DNA of 64,000 nucleotides from Gimesia aquarii (GTDB taxonomy: Bacteria; Planctomycetota; Planctomycetia; Planctomycetales; Planctomycetaceae): NCBI RefSeq assembly GCF_007748175.1, contig NZ_CP037422.1, forward strand, positions 3,044,020 through 3,108,019, in the 5' to 3' direction. Under the pieces are notes generated by a model, which saw only the letters and a list, made by a program, of their open reading frames with translations, was not told the DNA's origin and did not search any database. The position numbers were made by a program, and so were the translations under genes. Shown piece after piece: positions 8,002-17,431 of this stretch (positions are counted from its first letter, which is position 1; each line of letters starts with the position of its first letter).

Positions 8002-8181
8002 TTGATTGCATTTGAGGTTATTTGTTGAATAGCTCGCAAAAGCCACTTGAAGACCGCGCGGCGACGGGAGTTGTGATCATTTTTGTGATCAGTTGGAAAC
8101 AAGCTTTTCGAGCTTAATTATGTAATCAAACATCCTTGAACAATAGGTAAATAGGAATTCTTATTATTGAATCACTGGTAG

Positions 8182-8973
8182 CTAATTAAGTTCATTTTTA
8201 AACTCAACTCGAAACTGTGTACTGCTTAATTCCCCTTTAAATATTCTTACATTTTGATTTTGATTTTTAAGGATTAAACACATGATTTCAACAATTTGAT
8301 CTTCCATATCTGGGCCCAAATAGACTGCTTGCAATGCTTTTGGATCATATTCACAAGTAATGTTTGCATCTTTTCTAATGACTCTCCACTCTTCTTCATA
8401 TTCCCACGACAATGATTTAATACAAAAAAGACGTCTCAAAACCTCGTTATTATTTTCATTTTTTTCATTACAGATTACTTGCGACATTTCTTTCATGCTA
8501 ATCTGAGGAATTTCATTAGTATACTTAACATGATGAGCAAAACTAAAAGGCTCATATTTAGTACTGAACTCCATACAATACCCTCGATATTTATCTGCAT
8601 AATGAGACCACATTAGTAGGTTATCATTTTTCGCTGAAAAACATGAGATACCTCGAGACGATAAGATCATATCGCGTTCTTTGTTTAAGCTAGACTCAAT
8701 CCCTTTTAATAACTGCAGTCTAATCTTCTCTATTGGGAAACTCTTTAATTGTTCTTGATGAAGTGGAGGTACAGTTGGGTCATCAGCTAGCTTTGATTTA
8801 AGATTCTCAATATCTTCGTCTGTTGGCTCAGCAAGTGACGTTGGGATTGCACAATCATAGGGGTCATTAAAATCTTTAGGGGCTCCAAAGTATATAGAAT
8901 GAGACTGTAAGTTTTTTAAGGAAAGGGGGGTAAATGATTCGTACTTAAAAATACTATCCGGACGTTTTTTCAT
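8182..8973 (-). CDS. DUF2971-family protein
   Basis: This 263-residue cytoplasmic protein has the family pattern. It opens KYESF..LSLKNL, then YFGAPKDFNDPYD near residue 32-44, a central ISCFSAKNDNLLMWSHYAD block near 110-130, GYCMEF after it, and SWEYEEEWRV near 200. DUF2971 proteins are often found in defence islands, and some fuse to effector domains, but no activity is established. Here it stands alone at the left margin of the island, divergent from the gene at 9158. Confidence 0.8.
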   Translation of the reverse strand: MKKRPDSIFKYESFTPLSLKNLQSHSIYFGAPKDFNDPYDCAIPTSLAEPTDEDIENLKSKLADDPTVPPLHQEQLKSFPIEKIRLQLLKGIESSLNKERDMILSSRGISCFSAKNDNLLMWSHYADKYRGYCMEFSTKYEPFSFAHHVKYTNEIPQISMKEMSQVICNEKNENNNEVLRRLFCIKSLSWEYEEEWRVIRKDANITCEYDPKALQAVYLGPDMEDQIVEIMCLILKNQNQNVRIFKGELSSTQFRVEFKNELN

Positions 8974-9157
8974 GGCTTATATTTCTATTGTATTGGTATG
9001 AGAACACTTATTATTAAAAATACCATTCTAGCTCATTTGCAAATCACACTTTTAAGAGAACGTTGTAGTTCATCTTTCTAAATACATCGTATAAAATATT
9101 AACTGTGCCGACTCTCTTAAAAAAATCATCGGATCATTGATAGAAAACGTTATAGAC

Positions 9158-9997
9158 ATGAATGATATTTTTGGTGCTAAAAAGCCTCATGATGAAGAAT
9201 TTCTTTCAATACGTGATTCCCCTGATTACGAAGAGATTCGCGATTATATTAATTTGCTTTGGTCACAATTCCACACTCTCGCAGATTCTCATTTCATTAA
9301 TGAAATAGGCAAGCAATTCCATAGACGTTACTGGGAAATGTACTTAGCTTGTGCATTAAAAAATACTGGAATGGATCTTAGTTCAGAAGATTCTGGTCCT
9401 GATCTTTGCGTTAAGAATAATGAAAGTTCAATTTGGGTTGAAGCGATTGCCCCCACTAATGGAGAGGGCCCTGATGCTGTTCCCCCTCCAGCGAGAAACG
9501 GAATAGCTGAAGAAGTTCCAGAAGAACAAGTGATTTTTAGATTAAGAAATGCAATTGAAACTAAATTCGGCAAATACTTAAAGTACCTTGAAGAAGGTAC
9601 AATTTCACACTCTGCTCCTTATATCATTGCAGTAAATGGGAATAAGATCTCGCATGCTCAGATAACAAGCAGACCTTCAATCATTGAAAAATCAGTGTAC
9701 CCTCTGGGTGCTAACATTGCCGTATACAGCCTTAAAGAAAAAAAATTGACAAATTGGGAGATAGAGCATCGTCCTGAAATTATTAAAAAAAGTAAATCAA
9801 CTGTTACTACAACAGTATTTGAAGATAAAAAATATGAGGGAATCAGTGCTATTATTTACTCAAATACTAGTGTCTGGAATAGAAAAAGAGATGATTCATT
9901 AGGTGAAGATTTCCTTTTACTCCATAATCCCCTGGCCTTAAATCCAATTTCAAATGATTGGCTAAAAGTTGGCGATGAGATTAAACAAAATATTTGA
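9158..9997 (+). CDS. Hypothetical protein with PD-(D/E)XK-like features
   Basis: I choose ATG 9158 (MNDIFGAKKP) over an upstream TTG. The roughly 279-residue product has a helical N-terminal part with RRYWEMYLACAL. This is followed by SGPDLCV, then a strand ending WVEAIAP. The order helix-E, G-P-D, hydrophobic strand with (V)EA resembles the catalytic core of restriction-like nucleases, but the usual lysine after the second acidic residue is replaced by Ala, so activity is doubtful. No named family was recognised. Its location next to DUF2971 and McrBC supports a defence connection only by association. Confidence 0.5.
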   Translation: MNDIFGAKKPHDEEFLSIRDSPDYEEIRDYINLLWSQFHTLADSHFINEIGKQFHRRYWEMYLACALKNTGMDLSSEDSGPDLCVKNNESSIWVEAIAPTNGEGPDAVPPPARNGIAEEVPEEQVIFRLRNAIETKFGKYLKYLEEGTISHSAPYIIAVNGNKISHAQITSRPSIIEKSVYPLGANIAVYSLKEKKLTNWEIEHRPEIIKKSKSTVTTTVFEDKKYEGISAIIYSNTSVWNRKRDDSLGEDFLLLHNPLALNPISNDWLKVGDEIKQNI

Positions 9998-10124
9998 GAA
10001 AGTTTCTATGTAAAACTTTTCTCGTCCTTAAACATTATTTTTCAAGCGAATGGCTTTATACTGTAAGATCTCAATCAGTAACACAATAACCTTGATTAAA
10101 AGTAGTTAAACACTCTCTATTTCC

Positions 10125-11435
10125 TCACTCAACAAATACAAGCCTGGATGCCATTGCCGCCCTCTCTCTCCTTGCGGCAGCAGTTTCAGCTGAAACAAGT
10201 TCTTCAATCCGATTCAAATTCACCGGCCTCAGACAGACTTGTCCCATGTGTTTACCAAAAACGGGATCACTCACATTAATCCGTGATTCTTTCGCTAAAG
10301 CGTCTGTCGTGGGATAAAGAATCGCACTCCGCGGACTTTCTGTCTGACTGATGGCATAAATAACAAGCTGATATAACATTTTACTGGGAAGGGGTTTCTC
10401 CCAGAGGTCGCGATACTTAGCATCAAGCAGCGTCACAACCTGATTCTGACTCATAATGGCATAATCTGGACGCGGTGTCGGCGCAGGCTTGCCTTGTGGG
10501 TTGAAACCTGGATGATACCGCATCATGCCCTTCAAACCATGTTCATCACGTACTGTGTAATCACTTAGGTTGTCTGACAGAAACCGGGAAAGTAATGTCT
10601 GAAAAAACGTATTCATGTCAAACATGAAACCGTGAAGAAGTTGTGTATTCTGTCGTCCTTCAAGTGCGATGCCTTGCCCTTCAAAAAGCAGGCGTATAAT
10701 CGATACGGCAGGATGATAAGCTGCCGTCAGACGATTTCTTTCACGTTCATACCGGTCAAATATATTCGAATCAAGTTTGACCGCTGAAACCTGCCCTTCC
10801 ATCAGAGAAGCCAGTTTTCGGCACTCACGCCGCAAATCAACCAGACTGGCCAGGCGACCGGCAAAACGAAGCCCAGCCATCAACAGCTGATTAATGAATG
10901 TATCTTCAACACGAGGATAATGCTGGCATGCTAAAGTGGCTGTAATTGTCCCACCATCCAGCGCGAGCCGGTTGATATCGATCCTGCCCCGGGGAGAAGC
11001 CAGGCGATCGTCCACACGGACATAACTCTTCCGTAGACCGCGCGAAATCAGTTCCTGAGCTTCCGCATTCAGCTGGCTGATCAGCAGATCTTCAAATCCA
11101 CACCGGTCGTAAAGATGAGCCGACTCGGAAATCAGATTTAGGCGGCGGAATCCAAATGCATACCGCAGTAGACGCAGTAAAGATGAAGTTTTCAATTTGG
11201 GTAAAATAGTGATCTGAAGCTGACCGACACGAATTCGTCCCACATGGGAAAAGGACGAAATCTCAATTCCATCTCGTAATTCCGTTAGCTTGAGCTTCTG
11301 ACTTGAATTCAGGTCATTAACCACACGTCGGCTTTCGATTGAAAGATCAAAAGAAATTCCAGCCAGAGCAGGGTAGTTTTCGGGTGTCAGCGTTTCCCAT
11401 TCTGATAATGTAATTGTCACAAGATCCTGGCTCAT
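10125..11435 (-). CDS. mcrC: McrC-type nuclease subunit of a McrBC restriction system
   Basis: The 436-residue product has the McrC layout: an N-terminal region with an SFSHVGRIRVGQLQITILPK block that contacts the McrB ring, then a C-terminal PD-(D/E)XK nuclease with RPDYAIM at about residue 320 and TLLDAKYRDLW about 14 residues later. These supply the D...D-x-K metal site. McrC is the nuclease that stimulates GTP hydrolysis by McrB and cuts DNA containing modified cytosine. Its ATG overlaps the stop of mcrB by 4 bases, so the two are co-translated. Confidence 0.9.
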   Translation of the reverse strand: MSQDLVTITLSEWETLTPENYPALAGISFDLSIESRRVVNDLNSSQKLKLTELRDGIEISSFSHVGRIRVGQLQITILPKLKTSSLLRLLRYAFGFRRLNLISESAHLYDRCGFEDLLISQLNAEAQELISRGLRKSYVRVDDRLASPRGRIDINRLALDGGTITATLACQHYPRVEDTFINQLLMAGLRFAGRLASLVDLRRECRKLASLMEGQVSAVKLDSNIFDRYERERNRLTAAYHPAVSIIRLLFEGQGIALEGRQNTQLLHGFMFDMNTFFQTLLSRFLSDNLSDYTVRDEHGLKGMMRYHPGFNPQGKPAPTPRPDYAIMSQNQVVTLLDAKYRDLWEKPLPSKMLYQLVIYAISQTESPRSAILYPTTDALAKESRINVSDPVFGKHMGQVCLRPVNLNRIEELVSAETAAARRERAAMASRLVFVE

Positions 11436-14077
11436 GGCTTCAGTTCCTCTGTTTCATCCTCTTCCTCGTCCGTTTCATCACTCAGTTGAGATGCCTCCGA
11501 CGACATTGCCTCTGAAGAAGCAGAAATCTCTGGGCAGGGAGACAGCAGAGCCTGCACCAGGGCAGTTTCCTGTCCTTCTTCAAACAGCTCCTGACGAATA
11601 CGCTGGCCGGCTTCATCCACAATCTGATTTCCCAGGATTATGGCAAGGGTAGAATAATCCTCATAACAATATTCTTCCAGCAGAGGGATCAAATCGTCCC
11701 GAATAATTCGTTTCAAAGCAGCCACACTCTTAATTGGACTCCCTGATTGCATCAGATAGGAATGCCCGATCTGCAGATTGCGGGCATCTCGCCCCACATA
11801 TTCACGGATTCGAGTATTGAACGAATCGAACCAGGCACGCAGTGGAATTCCAGAGATGGATGTATCTTTTAATACACTTCCATCAGGCATCATTTCATAA
11901 AATCCAAATCTGCGGCGCAGGGCAGCATCCAGGAGAGAGATGGAGCGATCTGCAGTATTCATTGTCCCAATCAGAAACACATTTTCGGGAACGGTGAAAC
12001 TCTCCTGACTGACCAGAAGGATAATCCGTTTTGTGCGCTTATCCTTTTCCAGAATTGTTAACAACTCGCCAAAGATACGTGGGATATCCCCTCGATTAAT
12101 TTCATCAATAATTAAGTAAAAATTCTTCTCAGGATTTTGAGCAGCATCTTTGCATAACTGCTTAAACACACCATCCCGAAGTGTAAAAGATACCTGCCCA
12201 TCAACTGATTCGGGACGATAGCCTTCCAGGAAGTCCTCATATCCATAAGCAGGATGAAAACAACAGAAACGCATCATTCCTGTTGTACGATCATCACCCA
12301 ATATGACTCTTTTTTCAGATTCATCCAGAACCTCATATCTCTTTCCCAAAGCGGAAATTGCCGCAAGGTCCCGCGCTGTCTGTTCTGCCCAGTAAGTCTT
12401 GCCTGTGCCCGGCGGCCCATACAGAATCACCTGCCCCTTGCGTTCCAGAATGGACTGAATCCGCCCAGGAACTCCTGTCAGAACTACTTTCTTTCCAGAT
12501 CCTTTTCCGATCTGTTTAACGACCGATTTACTCGATTGAATCCTTCGCTCCGTTTCCAAAATATTAATTGAATGCTTCTTAATCTCGCGAAAGGTAGACT
12601 GGAGTCCCTCATTCACCGGCATCTTCCATTCATCGAGATTCAACCATTCAACAGGCCGCTGATGAGGGAACTCATCCTTTGGATTAAAGCGATATTCCCC
12701 AGTCACACGACCTACCCCCAGGATCGTAGAACCATTTGCCGCCCAGACGAAATCACCTTCATTCAATCTCGCCACAAAGTTGGTAACTTCAGTAGTCGCT
12801 CTTCCTTCAGCACTTGAATTATTGGGATATTTCTCATGGATGAGTTTTTTGAGTTTACTCCGCGATTCAGTTTTAACGTCAACCCAGGAAAGATTCCCTA
12901 ATTTCGGCCAACCAATCGCAATACATCCCGTATCCTTCATCATCGGCCAATAGTCTATCTGTGTTTTTCCTCCAGTCGTCCCCACTCTCCAGTATCGATG
13001 CAAATCTCCATACAGAGCATTTAAAATCCGACTATAATTGACGATCGGTATTCCCACTTCACGTGAGGCGGGGACAAAGCGACAAGCATTGATATATCTT
13101 CCATTTCCTTCAGGCGGGAGCTGCAATAACTTCAGTATATAAAACCGCTGCCAGTCCGGAGATTGAAAGTCATCCAGTTTGTCAGGAAATAACAGACTGA
13201 AATACTTGTGCCCCCATCCCAGACGGCTCACATCAGGAGCTAATTCGTCCATCTGGTCTTGAAGTAACGCATAATCTTCATCCGAGGCATTTTCCGGAAA
13301 GGCTTCCAGAATTTCGACACCTTGTAAAAGCTGATCTCGATGTGAACGAGCGATCTCAATTGCTTCCTCAATGGAAATATCATGGGGATAGTTCGACTTA
13401 TCTGCCGCCTGCCAGTGACCGGTTTCTTTGCGTTTAAAAACCCGATACTTGAGCGCACTGCCACCTGCAATCCCTCCATAGCGTCGGGTTTCAAATTCTT
13501 CATCATTCTTGAATTCGAGCCAGTAAATCAATCCGTCACGATTTCCCGGATCTTGCAATAGATTGAGTAGTGCTTCCCCATCTAGGCCAGCCAGGACTTG
13601 AGGACCAAAACGCTCGCGGAAACGAGCATACTCCTGACTATATTGCTGCTCAGTTGCTAATTGATTTTGAGATAACAATTGCTGATATTTTTCCAGAATC
13701 TTTTGCTTTTGATCCTCAGTCAACAGAGGGGTATCACTGTCTCGGGACACACTCATCGCCTTACTCATCAAAATCCCTTCCGGCGTTCTCCATTCATCCC
13801 AACCATTCGCATTTCGGCCTAAAACAACCATTGCCGCGCGACTAGGAGAAGAAAACGGATAATCTTTGGTAAAACGAAGTTGATCCCCTTCAGGCTCTAA
13901 GACACCTTCTGCGAGCAATTCGTCCCGAATCTGATTAGCTCGATCAGAAGTAGCATAATTAATATCCTTTCGGACCAGGCTCCCCTCTTTCACGAGAAAC
14001 GCATCCTCTGTCCGGTAACCAACCGCATGAAGGTCTTTGGCATTAATTTCCAGTTGTACGCTCTTATCTTTTACCAC
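11432..14077 (-). CDS. mcrB: McrB-type GTPase with EVE-like recognition domain
   Basis: The 881-residue product has a long N-terminal half and a C-terminal AAA+ motor. In the N-terminal half, residues about 340-470 read RYWRVGTTGG, CIAIGWPKLGNLS, and later GDFVWAANGS and ILGVGRVTG, the pattern of a YTH/EVE-like modified-base reader. The motor has Walker A GPPGTGKT near residue 555, Walker B LIIDEINRG near 658, and GTMNTADRSISLLDAALRRR near 705, typical of McrB. The start is GTG with AAGGTGG upstream. The last 40 residues are acidic. The gene follows the amber-broken nuclease gene by 18 bases. Confidence 0.9.
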   Translation of the reverse strand: MVKDKSVQLEINAKDLHAVGYRTEDAFLVKEGSLVRKDINYATSDRANQIRDELLAEGVLEPEGDQLRFTKDYPFSSPSRAAMVVLGRNANGWDEWRTPEGILMSKAMSVSRDSDTPLLTEDQKQKILEKYQQLLSQNQLATEQQYSQEYARFRERFGPQVLAGLDGEALLNLLQDPGNRDGLIYWLEFKNDEEFETRRYGGIAGGSALKYRVFKRKETGHWQAADKSNYPHDISIEEAIEIARSHRDQLLQGVEILEAFPENASDEDYALLQDQMDELAPDVSRLGWGHKYFSLLFPDKLDDFQSPDWQRFYILKLLQLPPEGNGRYINACRFVPASREVGIPIVNYSRILNALYGDLHRYWRVGTTGGKTQIDYWPMMKDTGCIAIGWPKLGNLSWVDVKTESRSKLKKLIHEKYPNNSSAEGRATTEVTNFVARLNEGDFVWAANGSTILGVGRVTGEYRFNPKDEFPHQRPVEWLNLDEWKMPVNEGLQSTFREIKKHSINILETERRIQSSKSVVKQIGKGSGKKVVLTGVPGRIQSILERKGQVILYGPPGTGKTYWAEQTARDLAAISALGKRYEVLDESEKRVILGDDRTTGMMRFCCFHPAYGYEDFLEGYRPESVDGQVSFTLRDGVFKQLCKDAAQNPEKNFYLIIDEINRGDIPRIFGELLTILEKDKRTKRIILLVSQESFTVPENVFLIGTMNTADRSISLLDAALRRRFGFYEMMPDGSVLKDTSISGIPLRAWFDSFNTRIREYVGRDARNLQIGHSYLMQSGSPIKSVAALKRIIRDDLIPLLEEYCYEDYSTLAIILGNQIVDEAGQRIRQELFEEGQETALVQALLSPCPEISASSEAMSSEASQLSDETDEEEDETEELKP

Positions 14078-14095
14078 AAAACCACCTTTACTACA

Positions 14096-14734
14096 TTAGA
14101 TATTTAACTCAAATATCTTATCCATATCGACTTCAGAAAGTTGAAAAGGGACTAATCTAAAATTGATGGATCCCCGACTCTGAGTACCCGGTTGCTGCTC
14201 TCCTTTTTTGCAGAAAACAAGAAGTATATGCTCAATCGTACCAGGAGATTCACACTGATAAGAATGGCCGCAGAGTTGGTTAAGAACTGCTTCTAGATTG
14301 CTTGCCTACACAGCACCATTTGATGCCAGAGGTTTTGAATGAAAGGCATTTTCAAACCCAGTCGAATGTTTTTTCTTAAAATCTCTCCAAGTTTGTACTT
14401 CTTTCCACTTGTTTTTAATCCATTCAAAGATTTCATGTCGAAGTACCTGATTAGGCTTTAGGGGGATTCTCTTTTCGGGATTTCCTGAGCGAATCCACTT
14501 CGACTCAATAAGATAAATACACTCGTGAGTTGCGAGAATTGCGTCAAATTCACCAAACGATGATCCTGAAATCCCTCCACTTCGTCCAAAACTCGGACGA
14601 TAGAAAACCAGACATTTGTCAGGATCAGTTTGATCACCAAGTTCATCCAATAGACCGGGTAAATACTTAGTAACCGCAGCCAGTGTCAATTCATCTTCGC
14701 CATAACACTTTATGCTTACCACGATCTGCTCCAT
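14096..14734 (-). pseudogene. PD-(D/E)XK-type nuclease gene interrupted by a single amber codon
   Basis: The first 142 codons from ATG 14734 contain FGEFDAIL and YLIESKW, spaced like the Asp and Glu-x-Lys of a NERD/restriction-type nuclease. Codon 143 is TAG (14306-14308). Without any frame change the reading continues as ASNLEAVLNQLCGHSYQ and on for 69 codons to a TAA at 14096-14098, just before mcrB. A coding-like extension in the same frame, ending neatly at the next gene, shows one nonsense change in a gene of about 212 codons. The truncated product still holds the catalytic motif. Readthrough is possible but less likely. Function is inferred from motif and location only. Confidence 0.7.
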
Positions 14735-14807
14735 CTCCCTTAAAGAGTACTAGGACATAAAAACAAACACTAAAAGCAGGTAAATAATCTGCTTAGATCG
14801 CGCCTTC

Positions 14808-15599
14808 TTAAAATGCTTTGACCAAAAGCCCCTCGGCCTGCAAATGGAGAAAGTGCTTAACCAGCCGTTCTGCTAACCATTCGCTTTTGATATTCAATCC
14901 CACTTCGATGTTTCGTTGCTGGCCGGCCTCTGTGAAGTTGGCAGAGGAAACGAAGACATGTTCCAGATCGACAACAATACATTTTGCATGCAGAGAGGAG
15001 CGGACTGGTGCATCATCCGCTACTGAACGCGGGTCATAATACACGTTCGGTAGACGACAGTTACCAGGCCATTGTGTTTGCTTAAACCGCTGTTTGAACT
15101 GAGATATGATTATCTCAGAGGACGTTTCGTCACGATCTGGTCTGGAGATGTTGAGGAAAAAATTGACATCCAGATCCGGATTTTCTTCCATCCTTTTAGC
15201 CAGTGCCTCAAATACCCGTTGTCCCTGATACACTGCATATCCCACGACCAGAACGGACTGCCTCGCGTGTGCAAATAGTTCGCGAACAACAACAGAGGTA
15301 TCCCGATTGGTAATTCCCGGCGCCTCTGGTCCGGAAGTAACCAGGTCGATCGGCAGTTCGTCCGTACGACCATTTTTTCGATCCTGTTCGACCAGTTCCA
15401 AAACAGTCGCTATTTGAGCCGCGGAAAACCCAAGACTATCATAGTAAACCAACCCATCCAGGACCTCACTGCTTAAACCAGTCGGAAGAATACGCGTCAA
15501 CTGCAGGCTCGTATAAGGAGCCGCCACTCGACCTGAACGCAAATAAGCAGCAAGCGTCTCAAGGTCAGTGTTACCGAGTTTGATAAAGGCATTATTCAT
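14808..15599 (-). CDS. drmC: DISARM core protein DrmC, phospholipase D-like
   Basis: The 263-residue product has a helical N-terminal part and a phospholipase D/nuclease-fold C-terminal part. The HKD motif appears as LHAKCIVVDLEHVFVSSANF near residue 203. The earlier half has the matching strand VLVVGYAVYQG near 115 but lacks an obvious first HKD, so two chains may be needed for one active site. PLD-like DrmC is one of the three core DISARM genes, though known systems can protect without it. Its ATG overlaps the drmB stop by 4 bases. Confidence 0.88.
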   Translation of the reverse strand: MNNAFIKLGNTDLETLAAYLRSGRVAAPYTSLQLTRILPTGLSSEVLDGLVYYDSLGFSAAQIATVLELVEQDRKNGRTDELPIDLVTSGPEAPGITNRDTSVVVRELFAHARQSVLVVGYAVYQGQRVFEALAKRMEENPDLDVNFFLNISRPDRDETSSEIIISQFKQRFKQTQWPGNCRLPNVYYDPRSVADDAPVRSSLHAKCIVVDLEHVFVSSANFTEAGQQRNIEVGLNIKSEWLAERLVKHFLHLQAEGLLVKAF

Positions 15600-17431
15600 T
15601 CAGCAGCCATCTTGAAAAATTCGATCCCCAGATTGTCCACCGTAGGCACTACTAAAGCGCGATCCAGAAACTCATTGTGTTGTTCACACGATGTTTCCGA
15701 AATCAAAAGACATCCATGGCAGGCAGCGCCGTGGAGAAAGCGCCGTTCATGCATATTAGCAGGCTGATGCTGAGCACAGACAGGGTCATTAGAGCAGAGT
15801 TCCCCCATTTCGAGTGCGTTTCGAATATGCTCATGTATTTTTCTCCCTACCTGAACCAGTCCCCCCAGGGTTCCCTCCGCGTCAGATGTGCCAGTATAAA
15901 GCAGGATTCCATAACCAACATCAGGTATCGAGTAGATACGCTCTCTAATGGAACTGGCAGGGTAACCACACTCCAACGAAACCGCAGTTACCAGCATATG
16001 CGAAAACGAATGAAATAATACATAGGGGAGTAAGCCCCCCGTCTCAACAAATTTCTTTGTCGCGCCATGATGCTCTGCTTTCCAGGCATCATAACCAGCC
16101 AGCAAACGATCCCCTCTCGCAATCACATCTTCCCGAACAACCCATTTTTCAACCGCATCTGATCTGAATTGGATAAATATGCCCTCACCACGGTTTTCCA
16201 CAGCCGGCAACCAGGTAATCTCTCTCGCCAGGGCTGCCCTGCGGACCCCTATTTCCAGCTCGCCATCAATATCGGGTGATACAGCCTCAAAACGGGTAAA
16301 TCCAACCTGAGCCATGACCTCGCGCAGTCGATGAACCAGCACGACTCGTTCCACTCTGTTCATCCATGGTTGATCCCAGACTTCGCGTGGTAAAGTTCTG
16401 GCAAAGAAATTACCGTCCGGTTTGTCATCCCCCAATTCGTCCTTGCTGGCAATTAGCGTTTCCATCTCGGCCTGCTTGACTGATTTGGGAATCTGAGGAG
16501 TCTCTCCCCTGATCACCTTGACCTCTGCAAAGACTTCCTCATCCCGGAAGCCCTCCAGCAGAGCATAGACCTTCGACTTTTTTCGCTCATATTTGAGCAT
16601 ATCTGTATCTTCGACTTCACCAATAAAGTCCCAGGCCGACTTAACAGCTTCATGTAGATTCTCATTACGATCGGGCAATGAAATTACACTCATGAGCTGG
16701 GAAAAATAAGCATTACTCGCCTGGCGAATCAGCAAACGGTTCAGCTCATTACATTGTTCCCGCGCATAAGGTCCCAACCAGGGTCGAGCTCCGTCACAAT
16801 GTCCGAGCGCCCCCGTCGAAAACCCTACTGCTTCAGTGAGTGGCCTGCGACTACCACATTCACAGCGAACATAAACTTCTGTAATGTCCCCACTCGTTCC
16901 GACCTCCTCAATCCACAAGGGACGACGGCAATCAGTTTCGTGAAAGTGAGCGAAGGTGTACCAGTCAATATCTCCAATGTGCCCACTTCGACATGCTCTT
17001 ACGAAACGGATCGGAACAACACTGCGTTTTTTTCTGTTCTCATCAATGAATTTCCCCTTCGTCAGCATTCGACGAGGAACAAGCATCCTGGCTCTGACTG
17101 CCCCCTGGCTGGCCTCTCGGTCAACATCTTGTGTAATGAACCATTCAGGAAACTGCCAGGCTGTGATCCCGGTCTGGGGCGCTGTCGGGTCTTCCGAATC
17201 TGGTGGAGGGCTGTGAAGTCGCAAAGTTTGCAGGGGGGGATCAAATAATTCTTTCAATTTGTCTGTCAACCGGGGTTCAATGATCTCTTCGCCTCCCGTC
17301 GACCAGGCCTCCAGACCACTGATCAGAACCGAGTGATCAGGCAAATCCATCATCGCTCCGGGACCAAATGACGTGATCAACTGGCTTTGACGTATTTGCC
17401 CATGTGCTTTCTTCTGCTGACGTCGACTCAT
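15596..17431 (-). CDS. drmB: DISARM core protein DrmB, DUF1998
   Basis: The 611-residue product begins with a basic segment and HGQIRQSQLITSFGPGAMMD, a conserved DrmB opening. The middle has RCECGSRRPL, a possible zinc site. The C-terminal DUF1998 region has YVLFHSFSHMLVTAV, YGILLYTGTSDAEGTLGGLV, and then a cysteine cluster with CSNDPVC, ACHGC and ETSCE, likely binding a metal. DrmB forms the DNA-binding core complex with DrmA. It overlaps drmA by 4 bases upstream and drmC by 4 bases downstream. Confidence 0.92.
   Translation of the reverse strand: MSRRQQKKAHGQIRQSQLITSFGPGAMMDLPDHSVLISGLEAWSTGGEEIIEPRLTDKLKELFDPPLQTLRLHSPPPDSEDPTAPQTGITAWQFPEWFITQDVDREASQGAVRARMLVPRRMLTKGKFIDENRKKRSVVPIRFVRACRSGHIGDIDWYTFAHFHETDCRRPLWIEEVGTSGDITEVYVRCECGSRRPLTEAVGFSTGALGHCDGARPWLGPYAREQCNELNRLLIRQASNAYFSQLMSVISLPDRNENLHEAVKSAWDFIGEVEDTDMLKYERKKSKVYALLEGFRDEEVFAEVKVIRGETPQIPKSVKQAEMETLIASKDELGDDKPDGNFFARTLPREVWDQPWMNRVERVVLVHRLREVMAQVGFTRFEAVSPDIDGELEIGVRRAALAREITWLPAVENRGEGIFIQFRSDAVEKWVVREDVIARGDRLLAGYDAWKAEHHGATKKFVETGGLLPYVLFHSFSHMLVTAVSLECGYPASSIRERIYSIPDVGYGILLYTGTSDAEGTLGGLVQVGRKIHEHIRNALEMGELCSNDPVCAQHQPANMHERRFLHGAACHGCLLISETSCEQHNEFLDRALVVPTVDNLGIEFFKMAAE

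Noticed and set aside
8081-8100. TGATCATTTTTGTGATCA as a regulator operator near the RAYT element
   Set aside because: It is a short repeat of TGATCA in AT-rich DNA, with no adjacent start codon in the correct position and no nearby regulator gene.
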